From contig LUOR01000025.1 of the NCBI GenBank assembly GCA_001626925.1, positions 1 through 64,000 on the forward strand: a DNA stretch of 64,000 nucleotides, in the 5' to 3' direction. Below the pieces are notes generated by a model. That model had not been told where the DNA came from. It ran no database searches and saw nothing but the letters and a program-made list of their open reading frames with translations. This document shows, piece by piece, positions 25,236-34,552 of the stretch. The position numbers and the translations under genes are program-made. Within the stretch, counting starts at the first letter, position 1. Every line of letters starts with the position of its first letter. This DNA comes from Moraxellaceae bacterium REDSEA-S32_B1. GTDB lineage: Bacteria; Pseudomonadota; Gammaproteobacteria; Pseudomonadales; Moraxellaceae.

Positions 25236-28200
25236 ATGTTGAATGCCAGCCCAATGATTTGGTCTACCGCCGTGAGCCGTTCTTTTCGTTTATCAATCAT
25301 TGCGACCGCAATAGCGTCATTGGGTGTATTAACAGCGTGTAGTTCAACACCACAAAAAGCCTCTGTGGCAAAGTCTAGTGTTGCCGATGATGAGCTGCTA
25401 GATGCGGGCAGCGTTGACTCATTAGAAAATCTACTTTACGCCACAGATATGCGTGCGGTAGAAGGTGATCGACTATTGATTTTGCGTCATGGTGATGTAT
25501 GGAAACGCATGACCGTTGGCTTCAAAATGAATCTTAATCTTTACAATCCACGTATCGAAGCGCAGCGCAGTTGGTTTATTACGCGCCAGCCATATCTTGA
25601 TCGTTTGAGTGCACGTGCCAGTCGTTATATTTATTATACCGTGACCGAGGCAGAGCGTAGAGGTTTGCCTACGGAGCTTGCATTATTGCCAATTATTGAG
25701 AGCTCTTACGATCCTGCGGCGACCAGCACCGCAGCTGCGGCAGGTATGTGGCAGTTTATTCCAAGTACAGGTAAAATTTACGGACTTCGTCAAACCGATT
25801 TGTACGATGGTCGTCGTGATGTGGTGGAATCGACTCGGGCGGCGTATGAATATTTAAGTAGTTTGTACAACCAGTTTGGTTCATGGGAATTGGCTTTGGC
25901 ATCTTATAACGGTGGACCAGGTCGAGTACAACAAGCCATCAATCGTAACAAAGCGGCAGGTTTACCCACCGATTTTTGGTCATTGAAATTACCGACTGAA
26001 ACCATGAACTACGTGCCACGGTTTTTGGCAGTTGCACAAATCATCAAAAATCCGCAGCAATATGGCGTGTCCTTACCACCGATTGCCAATCGTCCACATT
26101 TCCGTGAAGTGGCAATACCCGGTGCGATTGATTTGAATGAATTATCACGTATCTCAGGTGTGAGCCGTGGAGAGCTGTATGCGCTGAATCCAGGACATCG
26201 TGGCAACTATACCGATCCGTTCGCACCAAAACGTATATTGATTCCAAACGAAGTCAGTGCCAACACCGATAGCCAAATCGCAAAAATGAAAACTGTTTCT
26301 GGCTCAGGAGGGCTTTGGGCAGGTGGTAGCGCACCATTACCTACGTTGAAAACTGCAAATACACCGTCATTACAATCTTCGGTATTGGTGACACGCAATC
26401 CAAGTGAATTGCCAAACTCCAGTGCGATTACTACTCAGAAAGTAAGCACTCCAACGAAACAAACGGCATCAGCTCAAACGACAACAAATAATTCTGCAAT
26501 AAGAATCACAACATCAAGTAGTGCAAAAACAGAAAATACCACAGCGTCAGCCGTACCGACTTTTGAAAAACAGTCTACGCCTAAAGGTTCGAATGCTTTG
26601 GCAAATTTTGCTTCAGGCGCTTATGTACCAAGTGCACCACGTCTGCCTGTGTCGATTACACCAAGTGGCGCAGTCAAGCAAATCAATATCGAACCGCCGA
26701 TTTCAGACGCAGAAAAACAAGTGATTGTTGCCGAACAAGCAAAGCAAACGGCAAGCTCGACTTCACAAGCTGCAATGCAAGTGGAAAAATTAGCGGAGCA
26801 ACAACCAAGCGAAGCGGAAAAGCAACAAGTGATTGCGGAGCTTGAACGCATTGCACCTGAAGGTACTGAAATTGTTGATCCTTTGGATGGTAAGATTCGC
26901 TTGACTGCTATTCAAAGTAGTCAATCGATTGCAGAGCAGACAGGTCAAGACGTTGAGATTAATTACGCCATTCCAAAAGCGGTCGCTGAAGCGGAGCTTG
27001 CAGCCAAGACCGAAGAAGCAGCGTTGAACCGTGACAAACCAGTGATTGAAACCCCTGATGAAGTCGTGGTTGTACCGCCAAAAGGTAAACGTGAAATTTA
27101 CACGGTGAAATCTGGCGATACATTAGCAATCATTGCCAGTCGTTTCGGGGTGAATTGGCGTGATATTGCCGAGTGGAACCAAATCAACGCATCTCGTCCA
27201 CTTTACGTTGGTACCAAGCTGTACTTGTATGATGTAAAACCGCCTGTGCAAAAAGTTGAACACGTCAAAGCGCCTGAGCGTTACACCGTGCGAGCGGGTG
27301 ATACTTTGACTGGTTTGGCAAATCAGTATCAGCTCAATCTACGTGATGTGGCAGCGTGGAATAATTTGAGCCCAACCAGTAACCTGCGCATTGGTCAGCG
27401 TCTAACTTTGGTTGAGCCAAAGGACTTTCAAGCGGCATCTTCTTCACAAAGAACGGAAAATAATGCGCGTCAAAGCGCAGAGGTCGATACGGTTGAATAT
27501 CGGGTTAAACGTGGTGAATTTCTTAAGCAAATTGCTGATCGTTACGGCATGAGCACGACGGAGCTTGCGTCGTTGAATGCTGATCTCAATCCAAGCAGTG
27601 GTTTATTGGTTGGTCAGCGTATTCGTGTGCCTGCGAATCAAACAGTTGAGCAATCAACATCAAATACGTCTCAAAGCGAAACGGCAAAAGACGCTCAAAA
27701 TCAAACTAACAGTTCAGCCCAAACTACTAGTTATACCGTGGTTGCAGGGGATTATCTAAGTAATGTCGCAACGAAGCATAAAATCAGTTTGGCGGAATTG
27801 GCGAAATTAAATAACTTAAAAACTAATAGTCAAATCTATGTTGGTCAGAAGCTACAAGTCCCAGCCATTGAAGAAGCTGTAAAACCTGCACCAACAAGCA
27901 CCAAACGTCCAAGCACCTACCAAGTGCAAAGTGGTGATACGTTGATTGAAGTGGCGGATAAATTTGATTTGTATGTCAAAGATTTGGCAGCAATGAATGA
28001 TATTGCCACCAATGCCATGCTCAGACGTGGACAAGTGTTGAAGCTACAAGCGGATGCAGGCGATACAAGTTCAACTTCAAACAACACAGAAAAAACTGTA
28101 AATGCCTCAACCGCAAATCAAATCCAAGCTGAAAGTGAAAGTAAGGCAAGCTTTAGCGGTGCAACCGAAAGTTATACTGTCCGTTCGGGTGAATCATTAA

Positions 28201-28460
28201 CAGCAATTTCTAACCGCTATGGCATCACCAATGCAGAACTTGCAGGCTTAAATAATATCTCTAGTCGAGCAAATCTGCGTGTTGGACAAAAGCTCAAAGT
28301 GCCAAAACTCACACAAAGCTACCAAGTAAAACGTGGTGATAGTTTGATTGCACTTGCTCGTAAATTTGGCATCAGTACAGAAGAACTTGCCGAAATGAAT
28401 AAGCTTAAATCCAATGCACAGCTTCAACTTGGACAAAGCCTGACTGTGCCAAATCAATAA
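25236..28460 (+). CDS. mltD: Membrane-bound lytic transglycosylase MltD with seven LysM repeats
   Basis: Cleaves peptidoglycan glycan strands to 1,6-anhydro products. Signal and lipobox VLTAC indicate a lipoprotein. The SLT domain has catalytic Glu155 in LLPIIESSYDPAA, then AAGMWQFIPSTGKIYGL and LASYNGGPGRVQQAI. The SLT domain is followed by an Ala/Ser/Thr/Gln-rich linker of over 250 residues and then seven LysM modules. They begin at about IYTVKSGDTL, RYTVRAGDTL, EYRVKRGEFL, SYTVVAGDYL, TYQVQSGDTL, SYTVRSGESL and SYQVKRGDSL. E. coli MltD has two LysM and 452 residues; this protein has about 1074. ATG 25236 is preferred over TTG 25224; ATG 25254 is also possible. No strong RBS is visible. Confidence 0.93.
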   Translation: MLNASPMIWSTAVSRSFRLSIIATAIASLGVLTACSSTPQKASVAKSSVADDELLDAGSVDSLENLLYATDMRAVEGDRLLILRHGDVWKRMTVGFKMNLNLYNPRIEAQRSWFITRQPYLDRLSARASRYIYYTVTEAERRGLPTELALLPIIESSYDPAATSTAAAAGMWQFIPSTGKIYGLRQTDLYDGRRDVVESTRAAYEYLSSLYNQFGSWELALASYNGGPGRVQQAINRNKAAGLPTDFWSLKLPTETMNYVPRFLAVAQIIKNPQQYGVSLPPIANRPHFREVAIPGAIDLNELSRISGVSRGELYALNPGHRGNYTDPFAPKRILIPNEVSANTDSQIAKMKTVSGSGGLWAGGSAPLPTLKTANTPSLQSSVLVTRNPSELPNSSAITTQKVSTPTKQTASAQTTTNNSAIRITTSSSAKTENTTASAVPTFEKQSTPKGSNALANFASGAYVPSAPRLPVSITPSGAVKQINIEPPISDAEKQVIVAEQAKQTASSTSQAAMQVEKLAEQQPSEAEKQQVIAELERIAPEGTEIVDPLDGKIRLTAIQSSQSIAEQTGQDVEINYAIPKAVAEAELAAKTEEAALNRDKPVIETPDEVVVVPPKGKREIYTVKSGDTLAIIASRFGVNWRDIAEWNQINASRPLYVGTKLYLYDVKPPVQKVEHVKAPERYTVRAGDTLTGLANQYQLNLRDVAAWNNLSPTSNLRIGQRLTLVEPKDFQAASSSQRTENNARQSAEVDTVEYRVKRGEFLKQIADRYGMSTTELASLNADLNPSSGLLVGQRIRVPANQTVEQSTSNTSQSETAKDAQNQTNSSAQTTSYTVVAGDYLSNVATKHKISLAELAKLNNLKTNSQIYVGQKLQVPAIEEAVKPAPTSTKRPSTYQVQSGDTLIEVADKFDLYVKDLAAMNDIATNAMLRRGQVLKLQADAGDTSSTSNNTEKTVNASTANQIQAESESKASFSGATESYTVRSGESLTAISNRYGITNAELAGLNNISSRANLRVGQKLKVPKLTQSYQVKRGDSLIALARKFGISTEELAEMNKLKSNAQLQLGQSLTVPNQ

Positions 28461-28584
28461 AATTTGGCATTAGGATGACATTTTCACTTTAGCGGTTTGA
28501 TTTTAGTGTTTTAATTTTTAAGAAAACTGTTCTAAAGTGACATAAGCATTTTGCATTATAGAAAAATAATCACAAGGAGTGTGT

Positions 28585-30459
28585 ATGGGTTTTCAGGTTA
28601 AAGGCTTTCACTTAAAAGCTTTTCAGGCACCTTGTTTTGTTTTCGGTATGGCATTTTTCGGGATAAGTGCAAGCTTGAGCTATGCTGACGTGCAAACATT
28701 GAACTATATCAGCCTTGATACCACACCTGCTTATGCCAATGCAAAATCATTGCCTTATGCGAATCCCAATGCGCCTAAGGGCGGTATGATCACTTATCCT
28801 GCAACAGGCACATTTGATAATTTTAATAGCGTCAATGGCAAAGGCACGGCAGCTGATGGCGTGCAATATCTCTATGATACACTGATGTCGAGTTCACTGG
28901 ATGAACCGGGGGTGATGTATCCACTGCTTGCCAAAAGCGTGACTTACGATCCTGAGCAACCGAAAACTGCAATTTTTCATCTTGATCCACGTGCCAAGTT
29001 TAGTGATGGCTCGCCACTGACTGCTGACGATGTGGTGTTTACTTTTAAAACGCTACTTAGCGAAGGTGCGCCAGGAATTCGGATTTATTTTTCTGATATT
29101 GAAGATATTCAAGCTACCTCCAAGCATGATGTAAAATTTATTTTTAAAACCAATGACAATAAAGAAATGCCATTGATCGTATCGTCGGTGAGCATATTTT
29201 CCAAAAAATATTGGCAAGATAAAGACTTTACCCGAGTGACCTCACAAGCTCCGCTTGGGAGTGGGCCATATGTGGTTGATCGTGTCGAAGGTGGTCGAAG
29301 CATCACCTACAAACGCAATCCTAACTACTGGGGCGAGAATGTGATGGTCAATCGAGGTGCTTATAATTTTGATCGTATTAAATACGTTTACTACCGCTCA
29401 CTGGATATCGCTTTTGAGGGTTTTAAAACAGGGCAATACACTGCGCACACAGAATATACCGCTCGACGGTGGGTGACCGAATACAACTTTAATGCAGTGC
29501 AAGCTGGGCTGATCAAGAAAATCGAGTTTAAACATCAAAATCCAATTCCAACCCAAAGCACGGTACTCAATACTCGTCGTAAACCCTTAGATGATATTTA
29601 TTTTCGTCAGGCGCTGAGCTATGCCTATGATTTTGAATGGATGAATAAGGCATTGTTTTATGGTAAATATCAACGTTTGCAAAGTTATTTTGCCAATAGC
29701 GAACTTGAAGCCCAAGGAAAGCCCTCATCAGCCGAGTTACAGGTTTTACAGTCGTATTTCAAAACCATGCATCCTTTGGTCAAACATGGCGTGATGAGAG
29801 ATTGGAAATATCCAGTTTCTGATGCCAGTGGTTTTAATCGCTTCAATCTACTTGTCGCTCGAAAAATGCTGGAAAACCAAGGCTATAAGGTGAATAAAAA
29901 AGGGCAACTATTGGATAAGCAAGGAAAGCCGATAGCATTTGAACTGCTGATTCATCAAGATGGTTTGCAACGCACCTTGATGCCGTTTGTACGCAATGCC
30001 AAAAAACTGGGAATTGACATCACCGTGCGTCAAGTTGATGTGCCGCAATATATCGAGCGTAAACGTAATTATGATTATGACCTGACCACAGACGTGTTGC
30101 CACAGTCGCTCAACCCAGGTAACGAGCAAGCACGCTTTTGGAGCAGTGCCGCTGCCGATGAAGTGGGCAATTATAATTTTGCTGGGATCAAAAATCCTGT
30201 TATTGACGCGGTAATTGACCGTATTATTCGCTCGCCAAATCGTGAGCAGTTGGTCACCAATACCCGAGTTTTAGATCGCTTGTTGAAATCAGGTTATTAT
30301 CATATTCTCAGCTATGGAAAAGGCGAGGATTGGATCGCAACATGGGATATGTTTGAACGACCAAAGCGTCAGCCAAAGCTCAATATAGGTGATCAATATT
30401 GGTGGATTGATGCGAAAAAAGCAGAGAAAGTCCAGCAGTATTTGCGTCGTCAATCTTAA
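28585..30459 (+). CDS. yejA: Peptide-binding protein of a YejABEF-type ABC importer
   Basis: Extracytoplasmic solute-binding protein, family 5. ATG 28585 follows AAGGAG at 28574-28579; the GTG at 28579 overlaps the RBS. The signal peptide ends SLSYADV. Typical family 5 motifs: YANPNAPKGGMITYP, KFSDGSPLTADDVVFTFKTLL, PLGSGPYVVD, YKRNPNYWG and RQALSYAYDFEWMN. The YejA branch is indicated by length (624 residues) and by following yejB, yejE and yejF. In E. coli this system takes up microcin C and short peptides; the related P. aeruginosa Npp system takes up peptidyl-nucleoside antibiotics. It is the first gene of the four-gene operon. Confidence 0.92.
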   Translation: MGFQVKGFHLKAFQAPCFVFGMAFFGISASLSYADVQTLNYISLDTTPAYANAKSLPYANPNAPKGGMITYPATGTFDNFNSVNGKGTAADGVQYLYDTLMSSSLDEPGVMYPLLAKSVTYDPEQPKTAIFHLDPRAKFSDGSPLTADDVVFTFKTLLSEGAPGIRIYFSDIEDIQATSKHDVKFIFKTNDNKEMPLIVSSVSIFSKKYWQDKDFTRVTSQAPLGSGPYVVDRVEGGRSITYKRNPNYWGENVMVNRGAYNFDRIKYVYYRSLDIAFEGFKTGQYTAHTEYTARRWVTEYNFNAVQAGLIKKIEFKHQNPIPTQSTVLNTRRKPLDDIYFRQALSYAYDFEWMNKALFYGKYQRLQSYFANSELEAQGKPSSAELQVLQSYFKTMHPLVKHGVMRDWKYPVSDASGFNRFNLLVARKMLENQGYKVNKKGQLLDKQGKPIAFELLIHQDGLQRTLMPFVRNAKKLGIDITVRQVDVPQYIERKRNYDYDLTTDVLPQSLNPGNEQARFWSSAAADEVGNYNFAGIKNPVIDAVIDRIIRSPNREQLVTNTRVLDRLLKSGYYHILSYGKGEDWIATWDMFERPKRQPKLNIGDQYWWIDAKKAEKVQQYLRRQS

Positions 30460-30514
30460 TCACACAGACCTGAAAATTTAAGGAATTGAGCATGGATTTT
30501 AGAAAGGGATCGCA

Positions 30515-31582
30515 ATGACCACTTATATTTTAAAGCGTCTGTTACTGATTATTCCGACCCTGTTTTTGATCTTGTTGATCAACTTTGCCATTGTTCAGAT
30601 TGCACCGGGCGGACCAGTTGAGCAAGCGATTCAACAAGCGGAAAACATGCAAGGCATGGGCATACAGGGCGGTGCAGAAACGGTATCTGTGGATAGCAAC
30701 TATCAAGGTGCGCGTGGATTAAGCCCAGAAATGGTCGAAGAAATTAAACGCCAATATGGCTTCGATAAACCTGCGCATGAACGCTTTTGGTTGATGCTCA
30801 AAGGCTATTTAACTTTTGATTTTGGTACCAGTTTTTTTAAAGATAAACCTGTGACTCAGCTTCTTTATGAAAAATTGCCTGTCACGATTTCGCTAGGATT
30901 GTGGAGCACCTTGCTGATTTATTTGGTATCCATTCCTCTGGGGATTAAGAAAGCCAAACAGCATGGTATGGTTTTTGATAAAAGTACCTCACTATTACTT
31001 GCCGTGGGCTATGCGATTCCGACTTTTGCTTTTGGCGTATTGCTACTTGTATTTTTTGCAGGCGGTAGTTATTTGCAATGGTTTCCGCTACAAGGCTTAG
31101 TGTCTGAAAATTTTGCGCAACTCGGCTTTTTTGACAAAATTAAAGATTATTTTTGGCATATGGCATTGCCACTATTGACGATGGTTTTAGGTGGTTTTGC
31201 AGGATTAACTTATTTGACCAAATATTCTTTTATGGAGGAGCTGAATCGACAATATGTACTTGCTGCTCGTGCCAAGGGTTTAAGTGAAAATCGGGTGTTA
31301 TATGGTCATGTATTTCGTAATGCGATGCTCATCGTCATTGCAGGATTGCCTGAAGCGTTAATTGGTATTTTCTTTGTCGGCAATTTGTTTATCGAGATTA
31401 TTTTTAATCTTGATGGGATTGGACTACTTGGTTTTGAAGCGATTACACAGCGTGATTATCCTGTAATTTTCGGCACTTTATTCTTATTTACAGTATTAGG
31501 TTTGGTGCTGCGTTTAGTGAGTGATGTGATGTATCAAGTGATTGATCCTCGAATCGACTTTGAAACACGAGGGGCGAAATAA
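30515..31582 (+). CDS. yejB: Peptide ABC importer permease YejB
   Basis: A 355-residue inner membrane permease with about six TM helices. The N-terminus MTTYILKRLLLIIPTLFLIL and the segment NFAIVQIAPGGPVEQ are typical of DppB/YejB permeases. The coupling loop is EELNRQYVLAARAKGLSENR, the EAA motif contacting the ATPase. YejB-type proteins carry a longer loop after TM1, seen here at about residues 35-75. AAAGGGA precedes the ATG. The stop TAA overlaps the yejE ATG by one base. Confidence 0.93.
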   Translation: MTTYILKRLLLIIPTLFLILLINFAIVQIAPGGPVEQAIQQAENMQGMGIQGGAETVSVDSNYQGARGLSPEMVEEIKRQYGFDKPAHERFWLMLKGYLTFDFGTSFFKDKPVTQLLYEKLPVTISLGLWSTLLIYLVSIPLGIKKAKQHGMVFDKSTSLLLAVGYAIPTFAFGVLLLVFFAGGSYLQWFPLQGLVSENFAQLGFFDKIKDYFWHMALPLLTMVLGGFAGLTYLTKYSFMEELNRQYVLAARAKGLSENRVLYGHVFRNAMLIVIAGLPEALIGIFFVGNLFIEIIFNLDGIGLLGFEAITQRDYPVIFGTLFLFTVLGLVLRLVSDVMYQVIDPRIDFETRGAK

Positions 31583-32595
31583 TGTCACCACTGATGCAAC
31601 AGCGTTGGGCTCGTTTTAAGAAAAATAAATTGGGTATGTTTTGTTTGGTTGCCTTTGGCATTATTTTTGGATTGTCGCTGTGTGCAGAGCTGATTGCCAA
31701 TGATAAGCCGATCGTGGTGTCCTACAAAAGCGATCTATATTTCCCTGTGTTTAAGCAATATCCCGAGACCACTTTTGGTGGCGTTTTTGAAACCGAAGCG
31801 GATTATAAAGATCCCGTGGTGCAGAACTTGATTTTGTCTGATGGCTGGATGCTCAATCCTGTGATTCCATTTTCTGCCAAAAGTCCAAATATGGATTTGA
31901 CCGTGCCTGTACCGTCTGCGCCGACCAGTCAAAATTGGCTCGGTACGGATGAGCAAGGGCGTGATGTATTGGCACTGATTATTTACGGTTTACGAATTTG
32001 TTTGTTGTTTGGCATTTGTCTGACGGCAGCATCGGCAGTGCTTGGTATTGCGGTGGGTGCGATTCAAGGTTACTACGGTGGTTGGATTGATTTGCTCGGA
32101 CAGCGTGTCCTTGAAGTGTGGGGTGGTTTGCCAGTGCTATTCATGGTGATTATTCTGGTCAGTATGTTGAGCCCGAGCGTGTATTGGCTATTTGCGATTA
32201 TGCTGTTTTTTGGTTGGACGGCGCTTGTGGGCTTGGTGCGTGCAGAGTTTTTACGCGCACGAAATTTTGACTATGTCCGTTCGGCGCGTGCGCTCGGTGT
32301 GTCCGATCGCAAGATTATTTTTCGGCATATTTTACCCAATGCGCTCAGCTCAACTATGTCACAGCTACCATTTATTTTGACGGCGAATATTACCGCACTG
32401 ACCGCATTGGATTTTTTAGGTTATGGCTTGCCACCTGATAGTGCATCACTAGGGCAACTGCTTGAGCAGGGCAAAACCTATTTGAATGCGCCGTGGTTGA
32501 CGGTATCTGGTTTTGCGACTTTGGCGATTGTATTGTCATTATTAATTTATATTGGTGAGGCGACACGTGATGCATTCGATCCAAGACAGCATTAA
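31582..32595 (+). CDS. yejE: Peptide ABC importer permease YejE
   Basis: A 337-residue DppC-type permease pairing with YejB. It begins with RWARFKKNKLGMFCLVAFGI, the usual N-terminal helix of this family, then a long periplasmic stretch (about residues 45-120, with NWLGTDEQGRDVLALIIYGL) characteristic of YejE. The EAA loop is RAEFLRARNFDYVRSARALG. TAATG overlap with yejB implies coupled translation. LDFLGYGLPPDSASLGQLLE near the end is the conserved family signature. Confidence 0.93.
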   Translation: MSPLMQQRWARFKKNKLGMFCLVAFGIIFGLSLCAELIANDKPIVVSYKSDLYFPVFKQYPETTFGGVFETEADYKDPVVQNLILSDGWMLNPVIPFSAKSPNMDLTVPVPSAPTSQNWLGTDEQGRDVLALIIYGLRICLLFGICLTAASAVLGIAVGAIQGYYGGWIDLLGQRVLEVWGGLPVLFMVIILVSMLSPSVYWLFAIMLFFGWTALVGLVRAEFLRARNFDYVRSARALGVSDRKIIFRHILPNALSSTMSQLPFILTANITALTALDFLGYGLPPDSASLGQLLEQGKTYLNAPWLTVSGFATLAIVLSLLIYIGEATRDAFDPRQH

Positions 32596-32628
32596 ATCAA
32601 TACAGCTAGAAACACTGGAGCGCAACAT

Positions 32629-34290
32629 ATGACCGTTGATACGATGCGCAAAGCAGATGATATTACTGATGCCAAATTTGATGCGAACAGTGATCCTATC
32701 TTGCTGATTGATGTGCAACAACTGACCATTGAAACGCGTCAAGGCAAGCAAACACAGACTTTGGTTGAAGATTTAAATTTTCAATTGCATGCAGGCGAAA
32801 CCATTGCATTGGTTGGGGAAAGTGGCTCGGGTAAATCCATCAGTAGTCTTGCTATGGTGGGTTTATTGCCGGATCAACTTGAGGTCACAGGTAAAGTGAA
32901 TTTGCATCAAGCTGATTTCTCTCACAGTAAAAATCTTCTGCAATTAAATGATAAACAGCTACAACAGATTCGTGGTCGAACCATTGCCATGATTTTCCAA
33001 GAACCGATGACGGCGCTAAATCCTTTGCATCGTGTCGAAAAATTAGTCGGAGAAATTTTACATCTGCGTGGCTTCTCTAAAGCTGAAGTGCGTGAGCGAG
33101 TTTTAGCATTACTCACCGATGTCGGGATTAAAGAGCCTGAAAAAAAGTTACGTCGCTTCCCACATGAGCTGTCTGGCGGACAACGACAACGGGTGATGAT
33201 TGCCATGGCATTGGCGCAAGACCCTGCGATTCTGATCGCCGATGAGCCGACCACAGCACTGGATGTCACCTTGCAAGAACAAGTGCTGAAATTGCTGAAA
33301 GATTTGCAAGCAAAGCGTCAGATGGCAATGATTTTAATTAGTCATGATCTAAAGCTTATCGGGCGCTATTCTGATCAAGTGATCGTGATGCAAAAAGGAC
33401 AAGTTAAAGAACAAGGTGCAACGGCAGAGATTTTCTCCAATCCGCAAGATGAATATACACAAAATCTGCTAGATCATAATTTTGGGATAGCGCTAGAAAC
33501 TGCAAATGAAAATACGGTACTCACGCTAAATGATGTACAAGTCCGTTTCCCGATCAAAGCAGGTTTACTGAATCGAGTGAAAGACTATGTGGTGGCTGTC
33601 GAGCCATTGTCATTACAACTCAAACAAGGCGTATGTATTGGCATCGTCGGTGAAAGTGGCTCAGGCAAAACCTCATTGGCACTTGCTATTGCTCGCTTGA
33701 TTGATAGCGAAGGACATATTCAGCTCAATGAACTACAACTCGATCAACTGTCTGAAAAGAAACTACGCCCATATCGCCATCAATTCCAAATCGTGTTCCA
33801 AGATCCGTTTAGTAGTCTGAATCCTCGCTTGAGCGTCGGTCAAATCATTGGCGAAGGTTTAGAAATTCAGGGTTTAGCCAAGTCAGATATTCAACAGCGT
33901 GTGGCGCACGTATTAACCCAAGTCGATTTGCCGACGGAGTTTGCCGAGCGTTATCCGCATGCGTTATCAGGTGGTCAACGTCAACGTGTTTCTCTAGCAC
34001 GTGCACTGATCCTTGAGCCAAAGTTGATTATTTTAGATGAGCCAACTTCGGCACTAGATCGCACCACACAACGAGCCATGGTGAAATTGTTACGAGATTT
34101 GCAAGAAAAAATGAATCTCAGCTATTTATTTATTAGCCATGATTTGGCGGTAGTACGTGCGTTGTCACAGCGAATCTTGGTCTTGCATCATGGCAAAGTG
34201 GTCGAGTTTCAAGAAACAAATCAACTGTTTGCCAATCCACAGACGGATTACACCAAAGCGTTGCTTCAAGCGAGTTTGCTGACCAATTAA
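32629..34290 (+). CDS. yejF: Peptide ABC importer ATPase YejF (two fused nucleotide-binding domains)
   Basis: A 553-residue cytoplasmic ATPase with two complete ABC domains. NBD1: GESGSGKS, signature LSGGQRQRVMIAMAL, Walker B ILIADEPTTALD. NBD2: GESGSGKT, signature LSGGQRQRVSLARAL, Walker B LIILDEPTSALD. Both switch His residues (ISHDL) are present. The ATG follows CTGGAG by 8 bases. Last gene of the operon; no strong terminator follows, but an intergenic repeat begins 126 bases downstream. Confidence 0.94.
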   Translation: MTVDTMRKADDITDAKFDANSDPILLIDVQQLTIETRQGKQTQTLVEDLNFQLHAGETIALVGESGSGKSISSLAMVGLLPDQLEVTGKVNLHQADFSHSKNLLQLNDKQLQQIRGRTIAMIFQEPMTALNPLHRVEKLVGEILHLRGFSKAEVRERVLALLTDVGIKEPEKKLRRFPHELSGGQRQRVMIAMALAQDPAILIADEPTTALDVTLQEQVLKLLKDLQAKRQMAMILISHDLKLIGRYSDQVIVMQKGQVKEQGATAEIFSNPQDEYTQNLLDHNFGIALETANENTVLTLNDVQVRFPIKAGLLNRVKDYVVAVEPLSLQLKQGVCIGIVGESGSGKTSLALAIARLIDSEGHIQLNELQLDQLSEKKLRPYRHQFQIVFQDPFSSLNPRLSVGQIIGEGLEIQGLAKSDIQQRVAHVLTQVDLPTEFAERYPHALSGGQRQRVSLARALILEPKLIILDEPTSALDRTTQRAMVKLLRDLQEKMNLSYLFISHDLAVVRALSQRILVLHHGKVVEFQETNQLFANPQTDYTKALLQASLLTN

Positions 34291-34416
34291 AAGATAAAAG
34301 AGCTTTATTGGGTGCGCAATATCAATACGATGACGCTGACGTTCAAATCAGCGTTTTAAAATGATATTGACTTTATTTCTGCTTAGTTGTAGTTTCTGAC
34401 ATACTAAATTGTCAAC

Positions 34417-34494
34417 TTTATAGCCTAAGTAATTGATTTCTGATATAAGGCAACCGAGCGAAGGTGTATGAGTTGTATTGCGAGTGAGGTTAAC
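34417..34494 (-). repeat. 78-bp intergenic repeat, copy A
   Basis: Read on the - strand from 34494 (GTTAACCTC) to 34417 (CTATAAA). A hand alignment gives 65 of 78 bases identical to the copy at 38268-38345 without gaps, including a 22-base identical core (TACACCTTCGCTCGGTTGCC plus TT). It lies between yejF and the old-yellow-enzyme gene and is inverted relative to copy B. Confidence 0.8.
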
Positions 34495-34552
34495 GATTTA
34501 GCAGATTCTAAGTACTTTGACTATACGATATAAAATTTCAGAAGGATTTCCC

